This document shows positions 17,718 to 28,717 of a DNA stretch of 64,000 nt, in pieces. The stretch covers positions 4,092,001 through 4,156,000 of the forward strand of contig NZ_CP011868.1 of NCBI RefSeq assembly GCF_001294645.1, written 5' to 3'. Source of the stretch: Pseudonocardia sp. HH130629-09. Lineage in GTDB: Bacteria > Actinomycetota > Actinomycetes > Mycobacteriales > Pseudonocardiaceae. The position numbers and the translations under genes were made by a program. The notes under the pieces are model-generated. The model did not search any database and had not been told where the DNA came from. It saw nothing but the letters and a program-made list of their open reading frames with translations. Positions within the stretch are counted from its first letter, which is position 1, and each line of letters opens with the position of its first letter.

Positions 17718-19196
17718 CTAACCCATGCTCCGGGAGCGTCGGACACCGGCCCCCAGGCGGGCGAGCGACCGCTCGCGGCCCAGCAGCTCCATGCTCTCGT
17801 AGAGAGGGGGGGACACCGTGCGGCCGCTGATCGCGACGCGGACGGGGGCGAACGCCTTCCGCGGCTTGAGCTCCAGACCGTCCACGAGCGAGGTCTTGAG
17901 CGACTCCTCGATCGCGGAGGCCGACCACTCCGGCAGGTCCGCGAGCCCGGCGACCGCGGCCTCCAGCACCGGGGCCGCGTCGGAGCCGAGGTTCTTCGCA
18001 GCGGCGTCGTCGTCGGGGGCGAAGGCCTCCTCGTCGCGGAAGAGGAAGGCCAGCATCCGGGCCGCGTCGGACAGGACCTGGCTCCGCTCCTGCACCAGCG
18101 GCGCGGCGGCGGCGAGCACCGAGCGGTCGGGGTCGGTGATCCCCTCGGCCGCGAGGTAGGGCACGACCCGCTCGGCGAAGTCGTCGGGGGCGAGCAGGCG
18201 CAGGTGCGCGGCGTTGATCGCCTCGGCCTTCTTCAGGTCGAAGCGGGCGGCGTTGCTCGACACCCGGGACACGTCGAAGGCGGCGACCATCTCGTCGAGG
18301 GAGAACACGTCGCGGTCCTCGGCGATCGACCAGCCGAGCAACGCGAGGTAGTTGAGCAGCCCCTCCGGCACGAACCCGCGGTCGCGGTAGTGGAACAGGT
18401 TCGACTGCGGGTCCCGCTTGGACAGCTTGCGGCTGCCCTCACCGGTGACCAGCGGGAGATGGGCATAGGTGAAGGGGCCGTGGCCGATGCCGACCCGGGC
18501 CAGCGCCTCCAGCAGCGCGATCTGCCGCGGGGTGGACGCCAGCAGGTCCTCCCCGCGCAGGACGTGCGTGATCTCCATCAGCGCGTCGTCGACCGGGTTG
18601 GTCAGCGGGTACAGCGGCGTGCCGTCACCACGGGCCAGCACGAAGTCGGGCACCTGCCCGGCCTTGAACGTGATCTCGCCGCGGACGAGGTCGGTGAAGG
18701 TGATGTCGTGGTCGGGCATGCGCAGCCGGTAGACCGGCGCCCGGCCCTCGGCACGGAAGGCGGCGCGCTGCTCGTCGGTGAGGTCGCGGTCGGCGTTGTC
18801 GTAGCCGAGCTTCGGGTCGCGGCCCGCGGCGCGGTGCCGGGCCTCGATCTCCTCGGCGCTGGAGAAGGACTCGTAGACCTCCCCGCCGTCGATCAGCCGG
18901 CGCAGGGCGTCGGCGTAGACCTCGCCGCGCTCGCTCTGCCGGTACGGCCCGTGCGGACCGCCCTTCTCGACGCCCTCGTCCCAGTCGAGGCCGAGCCACT
19001 CCAGCGCGTCGAGCAGGGACCGGTAGGACTCGTCGGAGTCACGGGAGGCGTCGGTGTCCTCGATCCGGAACACCAACGCCCCACCGTGGTGACGGGCGTG
19101 GGCCCAGTTGAACAGGGCGGTGCGGATGAGACCGACGTGCGGGGTACCGGTGGGCGACGGGGAGAACCGCACCCGGACCTGGGCTGGAGTACTCAT
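17718..19196 (-). CDS. gltX: Glutamyl-tRNA synthetase
   Basis: This 492-aa class I synthetase charges tRNA-Glu. In organisms with GatCAB it is usually non-discriminating and also mischarges tRNA-Gln, which GatCAB (present at 48.9-52.3 kb) then amidates. The HIGH-equivalent is [10 protein letters not shown] (13-22) and the KMSKS-equivalent KLSKR (257-261). The start ATG 19196 gives the canonical N-terminus. TACGCT nine bases upstream is a candidate -10 for a nearly leaderless transcript. Confidence 0.97.
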   Translation of the reverse strand: MSTPAQVRVRFSPSPTGTPHVGLIRTALFNWAHARHHGGALVFRIEDTDASRDSDESYRSLLDALEWLGLDWDEGVEKGGPHGPYRQSERGEVYADALRRLIDGGEVYESFSSAEEIEARHRAAGRDPKLGYDNADRDLTDEQRAAFRAEGRAPVYRLRMPDHDITFTDLVRGEITFKAGQVPDFVLARGDGTPLYPLTNPVDDALMEITHVLRGEDLLASTPRQIALLEALARVGIGHGPFTYAHLPLVTGEGSRKLSKRDPQSNLFHYRDRGFVPEGLLNYLALLGWSIAEDRDVFSLDEMVAAFDVSRVSSNAARFDLKKAEAINAAHLRLLAPDDFAERVVPYLAAEGITDPDRSVLAAAAPLVQERSQVLSDAARMLAFLFRDEEAFAPDDDAAAKNLGSDAAPVLEAAVAGLADLPEWSASAIEESLKTSLVDGLELKPRKAFAPVRVAISGRTVSPPLYESMELLGRERSLARLGAGVRRSRSMG

Positions 19197-19318
19197 GGTC
19201 GGTCCAGCGTATCGACCCCGTCCGGAGGGGTGGTGCACGCGGGCGCGGATGGGCCAGGGTTGGGGGTTGCCGCGGCGCAGCGAGGCGCCGCACGACGACC
19301 CCTCAGGAGGGAACACCC

Positions 19319-19627
19319 GTGTTCCAGCTGACCGCCCTGTACAACCACCCCGAGGACGCCGCCGCGTTCGACAAGCACTACGACGAGGTGCACGCCCCGC
19401 TGGCAAAGAAGATCCCCGGCGTGGCCCGGGTCACCATCTCCCGTCCGGTCCCAGGGCCGGACGGCGCGCAGCCGCCGTACCACCTCGTGGCGGTCCTGGA
19501 GTTCCCGGACGCCTCGGCGTTCCAGGCCGGGATGGGCGGCCCCGAGGGCCAGGCCGCCGTCGCCGACCTCGACAACTTCGCCGGGGCCGGGGTGACCCTG
19601 CTGACCGGGCCGTCGAACCAGGTCTGA
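19319..19627 (+). CDS. EthD-domain protein
   Basis: It is a 102-aa ferredoxin-like-fold protein of the EthD family, with the motif [20 protein letters not shown] near the N-terminus. Such proteins accompany diverse oxidative pathways but usually have no defined reaction. GTG 19319 is supported by AGGAGG upstream. It is a single gene convergent with leuB. Confidence 0.8.
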   Translation: MFQLTALYNHPEDAAAFDKHYDEVHAPLAKKIPGVARVTISRPVPGPDGAQPPYHLVAVLEFPDASAFQAGMGGPEGQAAVADLDNFAGAGVTLLTGPSNQV

Positions 19628-19633
19628 GCCGGT

Positions 19634-19662
19634 GGGTGGCCGCCGGGACCCGGCGGCCACCC
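19634..19662. terminator. Bidirectional terminator between EthD gene and leuB
   Basis: A 13-bp stem (GGGTGGCCGCCGG and its complement) with a 3-base loop lies in the 43-bp gap between two convergent stops. Confidence 0.75.
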
Positions 19663-19670
19663 GTACCGCG

Positions 19671-20711
19671 TCAGTTGGTGGCGACCTCGCGGCTCGACAC
19701 GAGCGCGGCGAGCCGGTCCCCGATCGACGACGTGTTGCCGGTCGCCGCGTGGTCCCGGGTGGCCAGGTCGAACGCGACCGCGGCCTCGATGCGGCGGGCC
19801 GAGTCGCGGTCGCCCATGTGGTCGAGCAGCAGCGCGACCGACAGCACGGCGGCCGTCGGGTCGGCGATGCCCTGGCCCGCGATGTCCGGGGCCGAGCCGT
19901 GCACCGGCTCGAACATCGCCGGGTGGGTACGGCTGGCGTCGATGTTGCCGCTCGCCGCGAGGCCGATGCCGCCGGTGACCGCCGCCGCCAGGTCGGTGAG
20001 GATGTCGCCGAACAGGTTGTCGGTGACGATCACGTCGTACCGGCCCGGGTCGGTGACCAGGTGGATCGTGGTCGAGTCGACGTGCTGGTAGGCCACCGAC
20101 ACCTCGGGGTACTCCAGCGACACCTCCTCGACGATCCTCGACCACAGCGCGCCGGCGAAGGTCAGGACGTTGGTCTTGTGGACCAGCGTCAGGTGCTTCT
20201 TCGGCCGCCGCTGGGCGCGGGCGAACGCGTCGCGCACGACCCGGTCGATGCCGAACGCGGTGTTCTGGCTGACCTCGGTCGCGATCTCGTGCGGGGTGTC
20301 CTTGCGGAGCAGGCCGCCGGTGCCGACGTACGGGCCCTCGGTCCCCTCGCGCACGACCACCAGGTCGATCTCCGGGTTGCCGGCCAGCGGGCCGCGCACC
20401 CCCGGGTAGAGCCGCGCGGGGCGCAGGTTCACGTGGTGGTCCAGCTCGAAGCGCAGGCGCAGGAGCAGGCCGCGCTCGAGGATGCCGCTGGGCACCGACG
20501 GGTCGCCGACCGCGCCCAGCAGGATCGCGTCGTGCTGCTTGATCTCGGTCAGCACCGTCTCCGGGAGCAGCTCGCCCGTGGAGTGCCAGCGGGCGGCACC
20601 GAGGTCGTACTCAGTCGTCTCCACGTCGCGGGCGACCTCGCCCAGGACCTTGAGTGCCTCGTTGATCACTTCCGGGCCGATGCCGTCACCGGGGATGACC
20701 GCAAGGCGCAT
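19671..20711 (-). CDS. leuB: 3-isopropylmalate dehydrogenase
   Basis: This 346-aa NAD-dependent beta-decarboxylating dehydrogenase catalyses the third step of leucine synthesis. The signature [21 protein letters not shown] and the substrate-binding [17 protein letters not shown] segment are present. ATG 20711 is preceded by GAGAGGA and by TAGCGT (20743-20748) as a candidate -10. It has full family length. Confidence 0.97.
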   Translation of the reverse strand: MRLAVIPGDGIGPEVINEALKVLGEVARDVETTEYDLGAARWHSTGELLPETVLTEIKQHDAILLGAVGDPSVPSGILERGLLLRLRFELDHHVNLRPARLYPGVRGPLAGNPEIDLVVVREGTEGPYVGTGGLLRKDTPHEIATEVSQNTAFGIDRVVRDAFARAQRRPKKHLTLVHKTNVLTFAGALWSRIVEEVSLEYPEVSVAYQHVDSTTIHLVTDPGRYDVIVTDNLFGDILTDLAAAVTGGIGLAASGNIDASRTHPAMFEPVHGSAPDIAGQGIADPTAAVLSVALLLDHMGDRDSARRIEAAVAFDLATRDHAATGNTSSIGDRLAALVSSREVATN

Positions 20712-20952
20712 GACCTCGTCCTCTCGTCGTACTGCTGGCCGCACGCTACCGCCTGCCGACGCAGGGTCATCGTTCGGCCACCCACTGGGGTGGTCCCGTC
20801 CGGGTGAGGTGTGCGCCGCACGCGGTCGGAGTACCCCCGACACACGGCCGTTCCGGGACACCGGCGCGTGTCGAGGGGTACGCCGACGACCGCGACGGTC
20901 ACCTGTCCGGGTGAGGGGGAAGAAGCGCGACGACGGCGTCGTTGCCCCGGAC

Positions 20953-21963
20953 GTGCCCACGCCCGATCGCCCGCTGCGTCGCCTCGGCTTCCTCACCATC
21001 GGTTCCTTCGACGGCGACGACCCGCGCCCCGGACACGAGACGACCCTGGAGATGATCGCCCTGGGCGAGCGTCTGGGCTTCGACTCGGCCTTCGTCCGGC
21101 ACCGTCACCTGCAGTTCGGCATCTCCTCGCCGGTCGCGGTGCTCGCCGCGGCGACCCAGCGGACCTCACGGATCGAGCTCGGGACGGCCGTGGTCCCGCT
21201 GGGCTGGGAGAACCCGCTGCGTCTCGCCGAGGACCTGGCGACCGTCGACGTGCTCTCCGGCGGCCGGCTCAACCCGGGCGTCTCGGTCGGGCCGCCGATG
21301 CAGTGGGAGCACGTGCGGGACGCGCTCTACCCGGACACCGCCGACGTCGAGGACTTCGGCCGCGAGCGGGTGTCGAGGCTGCTGCGCCTGGTCCGCGGGG
21401 AGCGGGCGAGCACCTTCTCCGGGACGGTCGGGATCGAGTCCTTCTCCGAGCGGGTGCAGCCGCACTCCCCCGGTCTGGCCGGACGCATGTGGTACGGCGC
21501 GGGCAGCGACTCCTCCGCCGTCTGGGCCGCGGAGCAGGGGCTCAACCTGCTCACGAGCAACGTGGTCCGCAGCGGCGGAGAGAGCGACTTCGCCGCGATC
21601 CAGTCCCGGCAGATCCGCGCCTACCGCGCGGCGAACCCGGCGGGACGGGTGTCGCAGGGGCTGGTCGTCGTCCCCACCGACTCCGCGACGCCTGCCCAGC
21701 GCGAGCGCTACGCCGCCTACGCCCGGGAACGCGACGCCAGGGTCGGCGTCCCGCAGGGCCCGGCCGGGCTGCTGTTCGCCCGCGACCTGGTCGGCACCTC
21801 CGCCGAGATCGCCGAGCGTCTGTGGACCGACGCCGGGTTCCGGGAGGTCGACGAGGCGGTGTTCGCGCTGCCGTTCGGCTTCCCGCACGACGACTACGTC
21901 CAGATCGTCACCGACATCGCCGGCGCGCTCGGACCGGCACTGGGCTGGTCCCCGCGCGGCTGA
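20953..21963 (+). CDS. LLM-class (luciferase-like) flavin- or F420-dependent oxidoreductase
   Basis: This 336-aa protein has the luciferase-like TIM-barrel pattern ([16 protein letters not shown] near the N-terminus, then [32 protein letters not shown]). Substrate unknown. F420 is a plausible cofactor because this genome makes F420, but FMN is equally possible from sequence alone. GTG 20953 was chosen for its closeness to the domain; GTG 20911 in the same frame would add 14 charged residues. No clear Shine-Dalgarno is seen for either. Confidence 0.8.
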   Translation: MPTPDRPLRRLGFLTIGSFDGDDPRPGHETTLEMIALGERLGFDSAFVRHRHLQFGISSPVAVLAAATQRTSRIELGTAVVPLGWENPLRLAEDLATVDVLSGGRLNPGVSVGPPMQWEHVRDALYPDTADVEDFGRERVSRLLRLVRGERASTFSGTVGIESFSERVQPHSPGLAGRMWYGAGSDSSAVWAAEQGLNLLTSNVVRSGGESDFAAIQSRQIRAYRAANPAGRVSQGLVVVPTDSATPAQRERYAAYARERDARVGVPQGPAGLLFARDLVGTSAEIAERLWTDAGFREVDEAVFALPFGFPHDDYVQIVTDIAGALGPALGWSPRG

Positions 21964-21991
21964 CCCGTCCCGGCGGGCGGCCGCCCCGGGC

Positions 21992-22252
21992 TCAGTGCCC
22001 GGCGCGCGGCAGCGACCGGCGGGCCCGCACCCGGCCCGGCGCCTCGATCAGCCCGACGAGCGCGGCGAGGACCACGAGCATGCCGGGGCCGATCGTCATC
22101 GTCGCCGACGGCGGCCCGGTCACGATCGCCATCACCGACACGACGTAGGGCACGGTCAGCGACAGCCCGGTGACGAACCCGACGCCGAGCAGCACCAGGC
22201 ACGCGACGCCGATCGCCGCACCGGCCAGCACCAGCGCTCGCAGCCAGCTCAC
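21992..22252 (-). CDS. Small integral membrane protein
   Basis: It is an 86-aa protein with two to three hydrophobic helices (LVLAGAAIGVACLVLLGVGF, YVVSVMAIVTG and MLVVLAALVGLIEA) and a basic C-terminus. GTG 22252 is supported by GAGGGAG upstream; an in-frame start at 22285 is less likely. It lies downstream of serA and converges with the LLM gene. No recognised function. Confidence 0.65.
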   Translation of the reverse strand: MSWLRALVLAGAAIGVACLVLLGVGFVTGLSLTVPYVVSVMAIVTGPPSATMTIGPGMLVVLAALVGLIEAPGRVRARRSLPRAGH

Positions 22253-22336
22253 TGGAGAACTCCCTCTCGACAGGCCGGCGGACACGATCCCACGCCGGGC
22301 CCGGCCGTAACAGGTCCGTTCCCGCGATCCGGGACG

Positions 22337-23947
22337 TCAGTCGTCGAAGGAGATCAGCCGGATCGTCCGGGCGCCGACCGAGGCACCGACCGGCTCCAGC
22401 ACCGCCGGGTCGATCTGGCGGTCCACCCGCAGCAGCATGATGGCGTCGGTGCCGTCGGTGGTCTGCGAGATCTGGGCGGCCTCGATGTTGACCGCGGCCT
22501 CCCCCAGCAGCGACCCGACCCGGCCCATCACGCCGGGACGGTCGGCGTACTCCAGCAGCACGACCTCGCCCTCGGCGCGCAGGTCGAAGTGCCGTCCGTT
22601 GATCTCGACGAGCTTCTCGACCTCCGCGCGGCCGGTCAGGGTGCCGGACACGGTGACCTTCTCGCCGTCGGGCATGGCGCCGCGCAGCTGCACCACACTG
22701 CGGTGGTTGGCGCTCTCCGGACTGGTGGTGATCTCCACGGCGACCCCGCGCTCCTCGGCGAGCTGCGGCACGTTCACGAAGGTCACCTGGTCCTCGACGA
22801 CGTGGGTGAACACCCCGCGCAGCGCGGCCAGCCCGAGGACCTGGACGTCCTCGCTGGCCAGCTCGCCCGCGACGTCGACGGTGACCGAGGTCGGGGTCCG
22901 CCCGGCGACGGCGTGCAGCGTGGTGCCCAGCTTCTGCACCAGCGGCAGCCAGGGCCGGACCTCCTCGCCGACGGCGCCGTGGATCTGCACGTTGACCGCG
23001 TCCGGCACGAACTCCCCGGCCAGCGCCAGCTGCACCGAGCGGGCCACGTCGGTCCCGGCCCGGTCCTGCGCCTCGGTGGTGGAGGCACCCAGGTGCGGGG
23101 TGACGACGACGTTCTCCAGCTCGAACAGCGGGCTGGACGTGGTCGGCTCGGTGACGTAGACGTCGATCCCGGCGCCAGCGACGTGCCCGGAGCGGACCGC
23201 CTCGGCCAGGGCGTCCTCGTCGATCAGGCCACCGCGGGCGGCGTTGACGAGGAGCACCCCGGGCTTGGTGAGCGCGAGCTGGTCCTTACCGATGAGCCCG
23301 AGCGTCTCCGGGGTCTTCGGCAGGTGCACCGTGATCATGTCCGCGGTGCGGAGCAGGTCGTCGAGGCTCAGCAGCTCGATGCCGAGCTGGGCGGCGCGCG
23401 ACGGCGCGATGTAGGGGTCGTAGGCGACCAGCGTCGTGCCGAACGCGGCGAGGCGCTGTGCGACGAGCTGCCCGATCTTGCCGAGACCGACGATGCCGAC
23501 GGTCTTGCCGCCCAGTTCGACACCGCCGTAGGCCGAGCGCCGCCACTCACCGGACCGCAGCGCGGCGTCCGCCGCCGGGATGTGGCGCGCGGTCGCCAGC
23601 AGCAGCGCGATGGCGTGCTCGGCGGCGGAGACGATGTTGGAGGTCGGGGCGTTGACGACCATCACCCCGCGCGCGGTGGCGGCGGGGACGTCCACGTTGT
23701 CCAGGCCGACCCCGGCCCGCGCGACGACCTTCAGACGGCCGGCCGCGGCCAGCGCCTCGGCGTCGACCCGGGTGGCGGACCGGACCAGGAGCGCGTCGGC
23801 GTCGGCGAGTGCCGCCAGCAGGGCCGGACGGTCGGTGCCTTCGACGCGGCGGATCTCGACGCCGTCACCGAGCAGCTCGACGGCGGAGGGCGCGAGAGTC
23901 TCCGCGAGCAGGACGACGGGACGGTGGTCGGTGGCTGCGGTGCTCAC
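22337..23947 (-). CDS. serA: D-3-phosphoglycerate dehydrogenase (long, ACT-containing form)
   Basis: This 536-aa enzyme oxidises 3-phosphoglycerate in the first step of serine synthesis. The NAD motif is G154-L-G-K-I-G159; NAARGGLIDEDAL and VVTPHLGAST hold the catalytic residues. The C-terminal ~200 residues form the intervening (ASB) and ACT domains of the mycobacterial type, which bind serine for feedback inhibition. It starts at GTG 23947. The position between leuB and ilvC matches mycobacteria. Confidence 0.96.
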   Translation of the reverse strand: MSTAATDHRPVVLLAETLAPSAVELLGDGVEIRRVEGTDRPALLAALADADALLVRSATRVDAEALAAAGRLKVVARAGVGLDNVDVPAATARGVMVVNAPTSNIVSAAEHAIALLLATARHIPAADAALRSGEWRRSAYGGVELGGKTVGIVGLGKIGQLVAQRLAAFGTTLVAYDPYIAPSRAAQLGIELLSLDDLLRTADMITVHLPKTPETLGLIGKDQLALTKPGVLLVNAARGGLIDEDALAEAVRSGHVAGAGIDVYVTEPTTSSPLFELENVVVTPHLGASTTEAQDRAGTDVARSVQLALAGEFVPDAVNVQIHGAVGEEVRPWLPLVQKLGTTLHAVAGRTPTSVTVDVAGELASEDVQVLGLAALRGVFTHVVEDQVTFVNVPQLAEERGVAVEITTSPESANHRSVVQLRGAMPDGEKVTVSGTLTGRAEVEKLVEINGRHFDLRAEGEVVLLEYADRPGVMGRVGSLLGEAAVNIEAAQISQTTDGTDAIMLLRVDRQIDPAVLEPVGASVGARTIRLISFDD

Positions 23948-24059
23948 GGTGTGCGAGTGCTCCCCGAGGTCGGTGCGCGAACGTCGACCATCCTAGGACC
24001 GCGCGGGCCGTCGCGGACCGGGACGGACGGACGGGTCGTCGCGCGGCACACCCCGAACG

Positions 24060-24101
24060 CGCGAAACCCCCGCCCGGTGTCGCCGGTGCGGGGGTTTCGC
24101 G
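24060..24101. terminator. Hairpin terminator downstream of ilvC
   Basis: A perfect 14-bp stem (CGCGAAACCCCCGC / GCGGGGGTTTCGCG) with a 14-base loop lies between the ilvC stop and serA, ending the ilvBNC transcript on the minus strand. Confidence 0.78.
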
Positions 24102-24206
24102 TCGCCTGGTCCGGATGGGTGCGTCCGGACCCGGGCATCCGCGGGCCGTCTGGGGCCCGGGCGGATTCATCCTGCCGGACGCGTCCGGCAGAGGGTCACA
24201 GGAGGG

Positions 24207-25265
<1,059 letters not shown>

Positions 25266-25775
25266 CTAACGGACGGCCGCGGCGGTGATGGACCGGGGGC
25301 CGCGGCCGACGGCCACCATCCCGGACTTCACCATCTCGCGGATCCCGTAGGGCTCCAGCATGCGCAGGAGCGCGGTGAGCTTGTCGGCCGAGCCGGTGGC
25401 CTCGACGGTCAGTGCCTCCGGCGAGACGTCGACCACCTTGGCTCGGAACAGCTGCACGGTCTCGACGACCTGGCTGCGCACCGTGGCGTCGGCCCGGACC
25501 TTGACCAGCAGCAGCTCGCGCTGCACCGAGGCGTCCGGCTCCAGCTCGACGATCTTGATGACGTGCACCAGCTTGTTGAGCTGCTTGGTGACCTGCTCCA
25601 TCGGGAGCTCGTCCACCTCGACGACGATCGTCATCCGGGACACGTCAGGGTGCTCGGTCGGGCCCACGGCGAGGGAGTTGATGTTGAACCCGCGCCGCGA
25701 GAACAGCCCGGAGACCCGGGCCAGCACGCCCGGCTTGTCCTCGACCAGGACCGAGAGGGTGTGGAGCTCGCTCAC
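25266..25775 (-). CDS. ilvN: Acetolactate synthase regulatory (small) subunit
   Basis: This 169-aa subunit has an N-terminal ACT domain ([20 protein letters not shown]) and a C-terminal ALS regulatory domain; it binds valine to inhibit IlvB. GTG 25775 overlaps the ilvB stop by four bases (GTGA), giving translational coupling. Confidence 0.96.
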   Translation of the reverse strand: MSELHTLSVLVEDKPGVLARVSGLFSRRGFNINSLAVGPTEHPDVSRMTIVVEVDELPMEQVTKQLNKLVHVIKIVELEPDASVQRELLLVKVRADATVRSQVVETVQLFRAKVVDVSPEALTVEATGSADKLTALLRMLEPYGIREMVKSGMVAVGRGPRSITAAAVR

Positions 25776-27724
25776 TTCTCGCCCTCCAGAGCCTGCTCGG
25801 TGACGTCCGCGACCTGGTCCACCGAGGCGGCCAGCTCGTCCTGCTCGAACTCGGGCCGGATGTCGCGTCGGACGTTGATCTCGTCGTTGCTCATCCCCGC
25901 GGCGACCATGGGCCACACCTGGGCGTCGGCGCCGACGACGAACTCCACGACGACCGGCCGGTCGTTGATCTCCATCGCCTGGTGGATGACCCGGTCGACG
26001 TCCTCCTTGGACTCGACCCGCAGACCCTCGCAGCCCATCGCCTGCGCGAGCATCGGGAAGTCCGGGATGCGCAGCTTGTGGGTGTTGAGGTCGGTGTTGG
26101 AGTACCGCTCGCCGTAGAACAGGTTCTGCCACTGGCGGACCATGCCGAGGTTGCCGTTGTTGATGACGGCGACCTTGATCGGGATGCCCTCGATCGCGCA
26201 GGTGGCGAGCTCCTGGTTGGTCATCTGGAAGCAGCCGTCGCCGTCGATGCACCAGACGACGGTGTCCGGCTCGCCGACCTTGGCACCCATCGCGGCCGGG
26301 ACCGCGTAGCCCATGGTCCCGAGCCCGCCCGAGTTCAGCCAGGTCCGCGGCTTCTCGTACTTGACGAACTGGGCGGCCCACATCTGGTGCTGGCCGACCC
26401 CCGCGGCGTAGATCGCGTCGGGCCCGGCGATCGCGCCGATCCGCTCGATCACGTACTGCGGGGACAGCGCGCCGTCGGTCGGCTCGTCGTAGCCGAGCGG
26501 GTAGCGGTCGCGCAGCCCGCCGACCTGCTTCCACCAGGACGACAGGTCCGGCTCGCCGTGCTCGGCGCGGTCGGCACGGACGGCCTCGACCAGGTCGGCC
26601 AGGACCTCCTTGCAGTCCCCGACGATCGGCACGTCGGCACGCCGGTTCTTGGAGATCTCGGCCGGGTCGATGTCGGCGTGGATGATCTTCGCCTCGGGGG
26701 CGAAGCTCTCCAGCTTGCCGGTCACCCGGTCGTCGAACCGGGAGCCTAGGGCGACCAGCAGGTCGGCGCGCTGCATCGCCGCGACCGCGGCGACGGTGCC
26801 GTGCATCCCGGGCATGCCCAGGTGCAGCGGGTGGCTGTCGGGGAACACACCGCGCGCCATCAGGGTGGTGACGACGGGCGCCCCGGTCAGCTCGGCCAGC
26901 TCCCGCAGCTCCTCGGCGGCCTCGGCCTTGAGGACGCCGCCGCCGACGTAGAGCACCGGCTTGGCCGACTCGCGGATGAGCCGGGCGGCCTCGCGGATCT
27001 GCTTGCCGTGCGGCCGGGTCGTCGGCCGGTAGCCGGGCAGCTGCAGCTCCGGGGGCCAGGAGAACGTGGTCTGCTCCTGCAGCACGTCCTTCGGGATGTC
27101 CACCAGGACCGGGCCGGGCCGGCCGGTGGACGCCAGGTGGAAGGCCTCGGCGATCGCGCGCGGGATCTCCGTCGCGTCGGTCACCAGCATGTTGTGCTTG
27201 GTCACCGGCATGGTGATGCCGGTGATGTCGGCCTCCTGGAAGGCGTCGGTGCCGATCAGCGGCCGGGTCTGCTGACCCGTGATGGCCACCAGCGGCACCG
27301 AGTCCATGTGGGCGTCCGCGATCGGGGTGACCAGGTTCGTGGCCCCCGGTCCGGACGTCGCCATGCAGACCCCGACCTTGCCGGTGGCCTGCGCGTAACC
27401 GGTCGCGGCGTGTCCGGCGCCCTGCTCGTGGCGGACGAGGATGTGACGCACCTTCGTCGAGTCCAGGAGCGGGTCGTAGGCGGGCAGGATCGTCCCGCCG
27501 GGCAGCCCGAAGACGACCTCGCAGCCGATCTCCTCGAGCGAACGCACCAGGGACTGGGCGCCGGTCATGGGCTCGTCCACGATCCGCGGACCGGGGACGG
27601 CGGTGTCGGCGAGCGCAGAGGTGTAGCTACGGGACGTCGTGGTGCCGGCCGGAGCGGCGGACCGGCCGGGCGGCGGGCCCGGCTTCGGGCCGGACGAGCC
27701 GGACTTGGCGGGGACGGTGGTCAT
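25772..27724 (-). CDS. ilvB: Acetolactate synthase catalytic (large) subunit
   Basis: This 650-aa ThDP/FAD enzyme catalyses the first common step of valine, leucine and isoleucine synthesis. The N-terminal ~50 residues are a Pro/Ser/Thr-rich extension before [15 protein letters not shown]. The glutamate region [16 protein letters not shown] and the ThDP motif [14 protein letters not shown] are present. It is preceded by a branched-chain-rich leader peptide and a terminator at 27782-27813, so expression is likely attenuation-controlled. Confidence 0.97.
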   Translation of the reverse strand: MTTVPAKSGSSGPKPGPPPGRSAAPAGTTTSRSYTSALADTAVPGPRIVDEPMTGAQSLVRSLEEIGCEVVFGLPGGTILPAYDPLLDSTKVRHILVRHEQGAGHAATGYAQATGKVGVCMATSGPGATNLVTPIADAHMDSVPLVAITGQQTRPLIGTDAFQEADITGITMPVTKHNMLVTDATEIPRAIAEAFHLASTGRPGPVLVDIPKDVLQEQTTFSWPPELQLPGYRPTTRPHGKQIREAARLIRESAKPVLYVGGGVLKAEAAEELRELAELTGAPVVTTLMARGVFPDSHPLHLGMPGMHGTVAAVAAMQRADLLVALGSRFDDRVTGKLESFAPEAKIIHADIDPAEISKNRRADVPIVGDCKEVLADLVEAVRADRAEHGEPDLSSWWKQVGGLRDRYPLGYDEPTDGALSPQYVIERIGAIAGPDAIYAAGVGQHQMWAAQFVKYEKPRTWLNSGGLGTMGYAVPAAMGAKVGEPDTVVWCIDGDGCFQMTNQELATCAIEGIPIKVAVINNGNLGMVRQWQNLFYGERYSNTDLNTHKLRIPDFPMLAQAMGCEGLRVESKEDVDRVIHQAMEINDRPVVVEFVVGADAQVWPMVAAGMSNDEINVRRDIRPEFEQDELAASVDQVADVTEQALEGEK

Positions 27725-27781
27725 CTGGGTCTGCCTCGCTGGAGATCGTGTCGATCAGATGCCGGACATGGGCTGGACATG

Positions 27782-27813
27782 AAAAAACCCCCGCCGCCCG
27801 GTTGCTCCGGGCG
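27782..27813 (-). terminator. Rho-independent attenuator in the ilvB leader
   Basis: On the minus strand the 7-bp stem CGCCCGG-AGCAA-CCGGGCG is followed by GGCGGGGG and a run of six U. A true U-tract is rare in this GC-rich window. The hairpin lies 40 bases after the leader-peptide stop and 58 bases before ilvB, the classical position for transcription attenuation. Confidence 0.85.
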
Positions 27814-27852
27814 CTGCGAGGGTGAGCGCGTCGTCGTTCGAGATGGTCGAAC

Positions 27853-27900
27853 TCAGGCGACGACGCGCCCAAGAAGTACGAGAATTCGAACGGCGAACAT
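27853..27900 (-). CDS. ilvB leader peptide (attenuation peptide)
   Basis: It is a 15-codon ORF on the minus strand encoding MFAVRILVLLGRVVA then TGA. Eight of the 15 residues are valine, leucine or isoleucine, the products of the pathway. TAGCGT six bases before the ATG suggests a leaderless start. Ribosome stalling on these codons under branched-chain starvation would be expected to prevent the downstream terminator from forming. ilvB leader peptides are known from corynebacteria and predicted in other actinobacteria. Confidence 0.85.
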   Translation of the reverse strand: MFAVRILVLLGRVVA

Positions 27901-27906
27901 GCGTCG

Positions 27907-27937
27907 ACGCTAGCACGCGTCCCACGGACGGAGTCAA
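27907..27937 (-). promoter_or_regulatory. Predicted promoter of the ilvB leader transcript
   Basis: On the minus strand, TTGACT (27932-27937) and TAGCGT (27907-27912) are separated by 19 bases, slightly long. The -10 box ends six bases before the leader ATG at 27900, placing the transcription start at or next to the start codon. Confidence 0.6.
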
Positions 27938-27993
27938 ACGACCCCACCCGTCCGGGCCGCCGTCACCCCGCCCACGTTTGCCACACTGGGGTC

Positions 27994-28539
27994 GTGAGCA
28001 GCACCGACGACCACGCCGTCCCCGCCGACACCACCTCCGCCGCCGCACCGCGGGCCACGGCGGCGTCCCAGCAGGTGGACAGCGAGCTGGCGTGGACCCC
28101 ACGGGTCCGCGACGAGGGCCGCAAGCTCCGCGTGGGCCCGCGCGCGCTGGTGTTCAAGCCGAGCCGGCTGACCATCTTCGCCATGCTGGTCGCGGTCGTC
28201 GGGTCGACGCCGCTGGTGTTCAGCCTGCTGTGGTTCTGGGTCGTGCTCGTGCTGCCGGTGGCGGCGATCGCCTGGATCCTGCGGGTCCGCACCACCGTGG
28301 ACCCGGAGACGCTGTCCGTGCGCAGCGCGTTCTCCTCCCGCACCGTGGACTGGGACGACGTGCGCGGTCTGCGGATCGGCTCGCGCTCGCGGGTCAGCGC
28401 GGTGCTGGGCGAGGACGACGACCTCGTCCTGCCCGCGGTGCACGCACGCGACCTGCCGGCGCTCTCGGTCGCCAGCGGCGGCCGCTTCGCCGACCCGGCC
28501 GCGGTGAGCGAGCCGGAGGACCCGGCCGAGGGTCACTGA
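27994..28539 (+). CDS. cfp6: PH-domain membrane protein, CFP6-like
   Basis: It is a 181-aa protein with a polar N-terminus (~1-55), two transmembrane helices (~60-95; [16 protein letters not shown] and [16 protein letters not shown]) and a bacterial PH-like domain ([20 protein letters not shown]...). The mycobacterial counterpart next to ilvB is the antigen CFP6. GTG 27994 has no Shine-Dalgarno; the preceding GCCACACTGGGGTC resembles the bases before the cofC start. Function unknown. Confidence 0.82.
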   Translation: MSSTDDHAVPADTTSAAAPRATAASQQVDSELAWTPRVRDEGRKLRVGPRALVFKPSRLTIFAMLVAVVGSTPLVFSLLWFWVVLVLPVAAIAWILRVRTTVDPETLSVRSAFSSRTVDWDDVRGLRIGSRSRVSAVLGEDDDLVLPAVHARDLPALSVASGGRFADPAAVSEPEDPAEGH

Positions 28540-28717
28540 CGACACCGACGCCCGTCACGGGGCGTACGGTTGCGGGCGATCGGCCCGCCGGCCGGCGGGA
28601 CGCGACCCGCCCCGCCGCCGTCGCGCCGCACCCCGGGCGGCTCGCGCCCACGCTCCGCGACGCGCCCACCGGGGTCCCCTCACGAACCACCACGGAAGAC
28701 CCGGCTGGAGAAGACCG

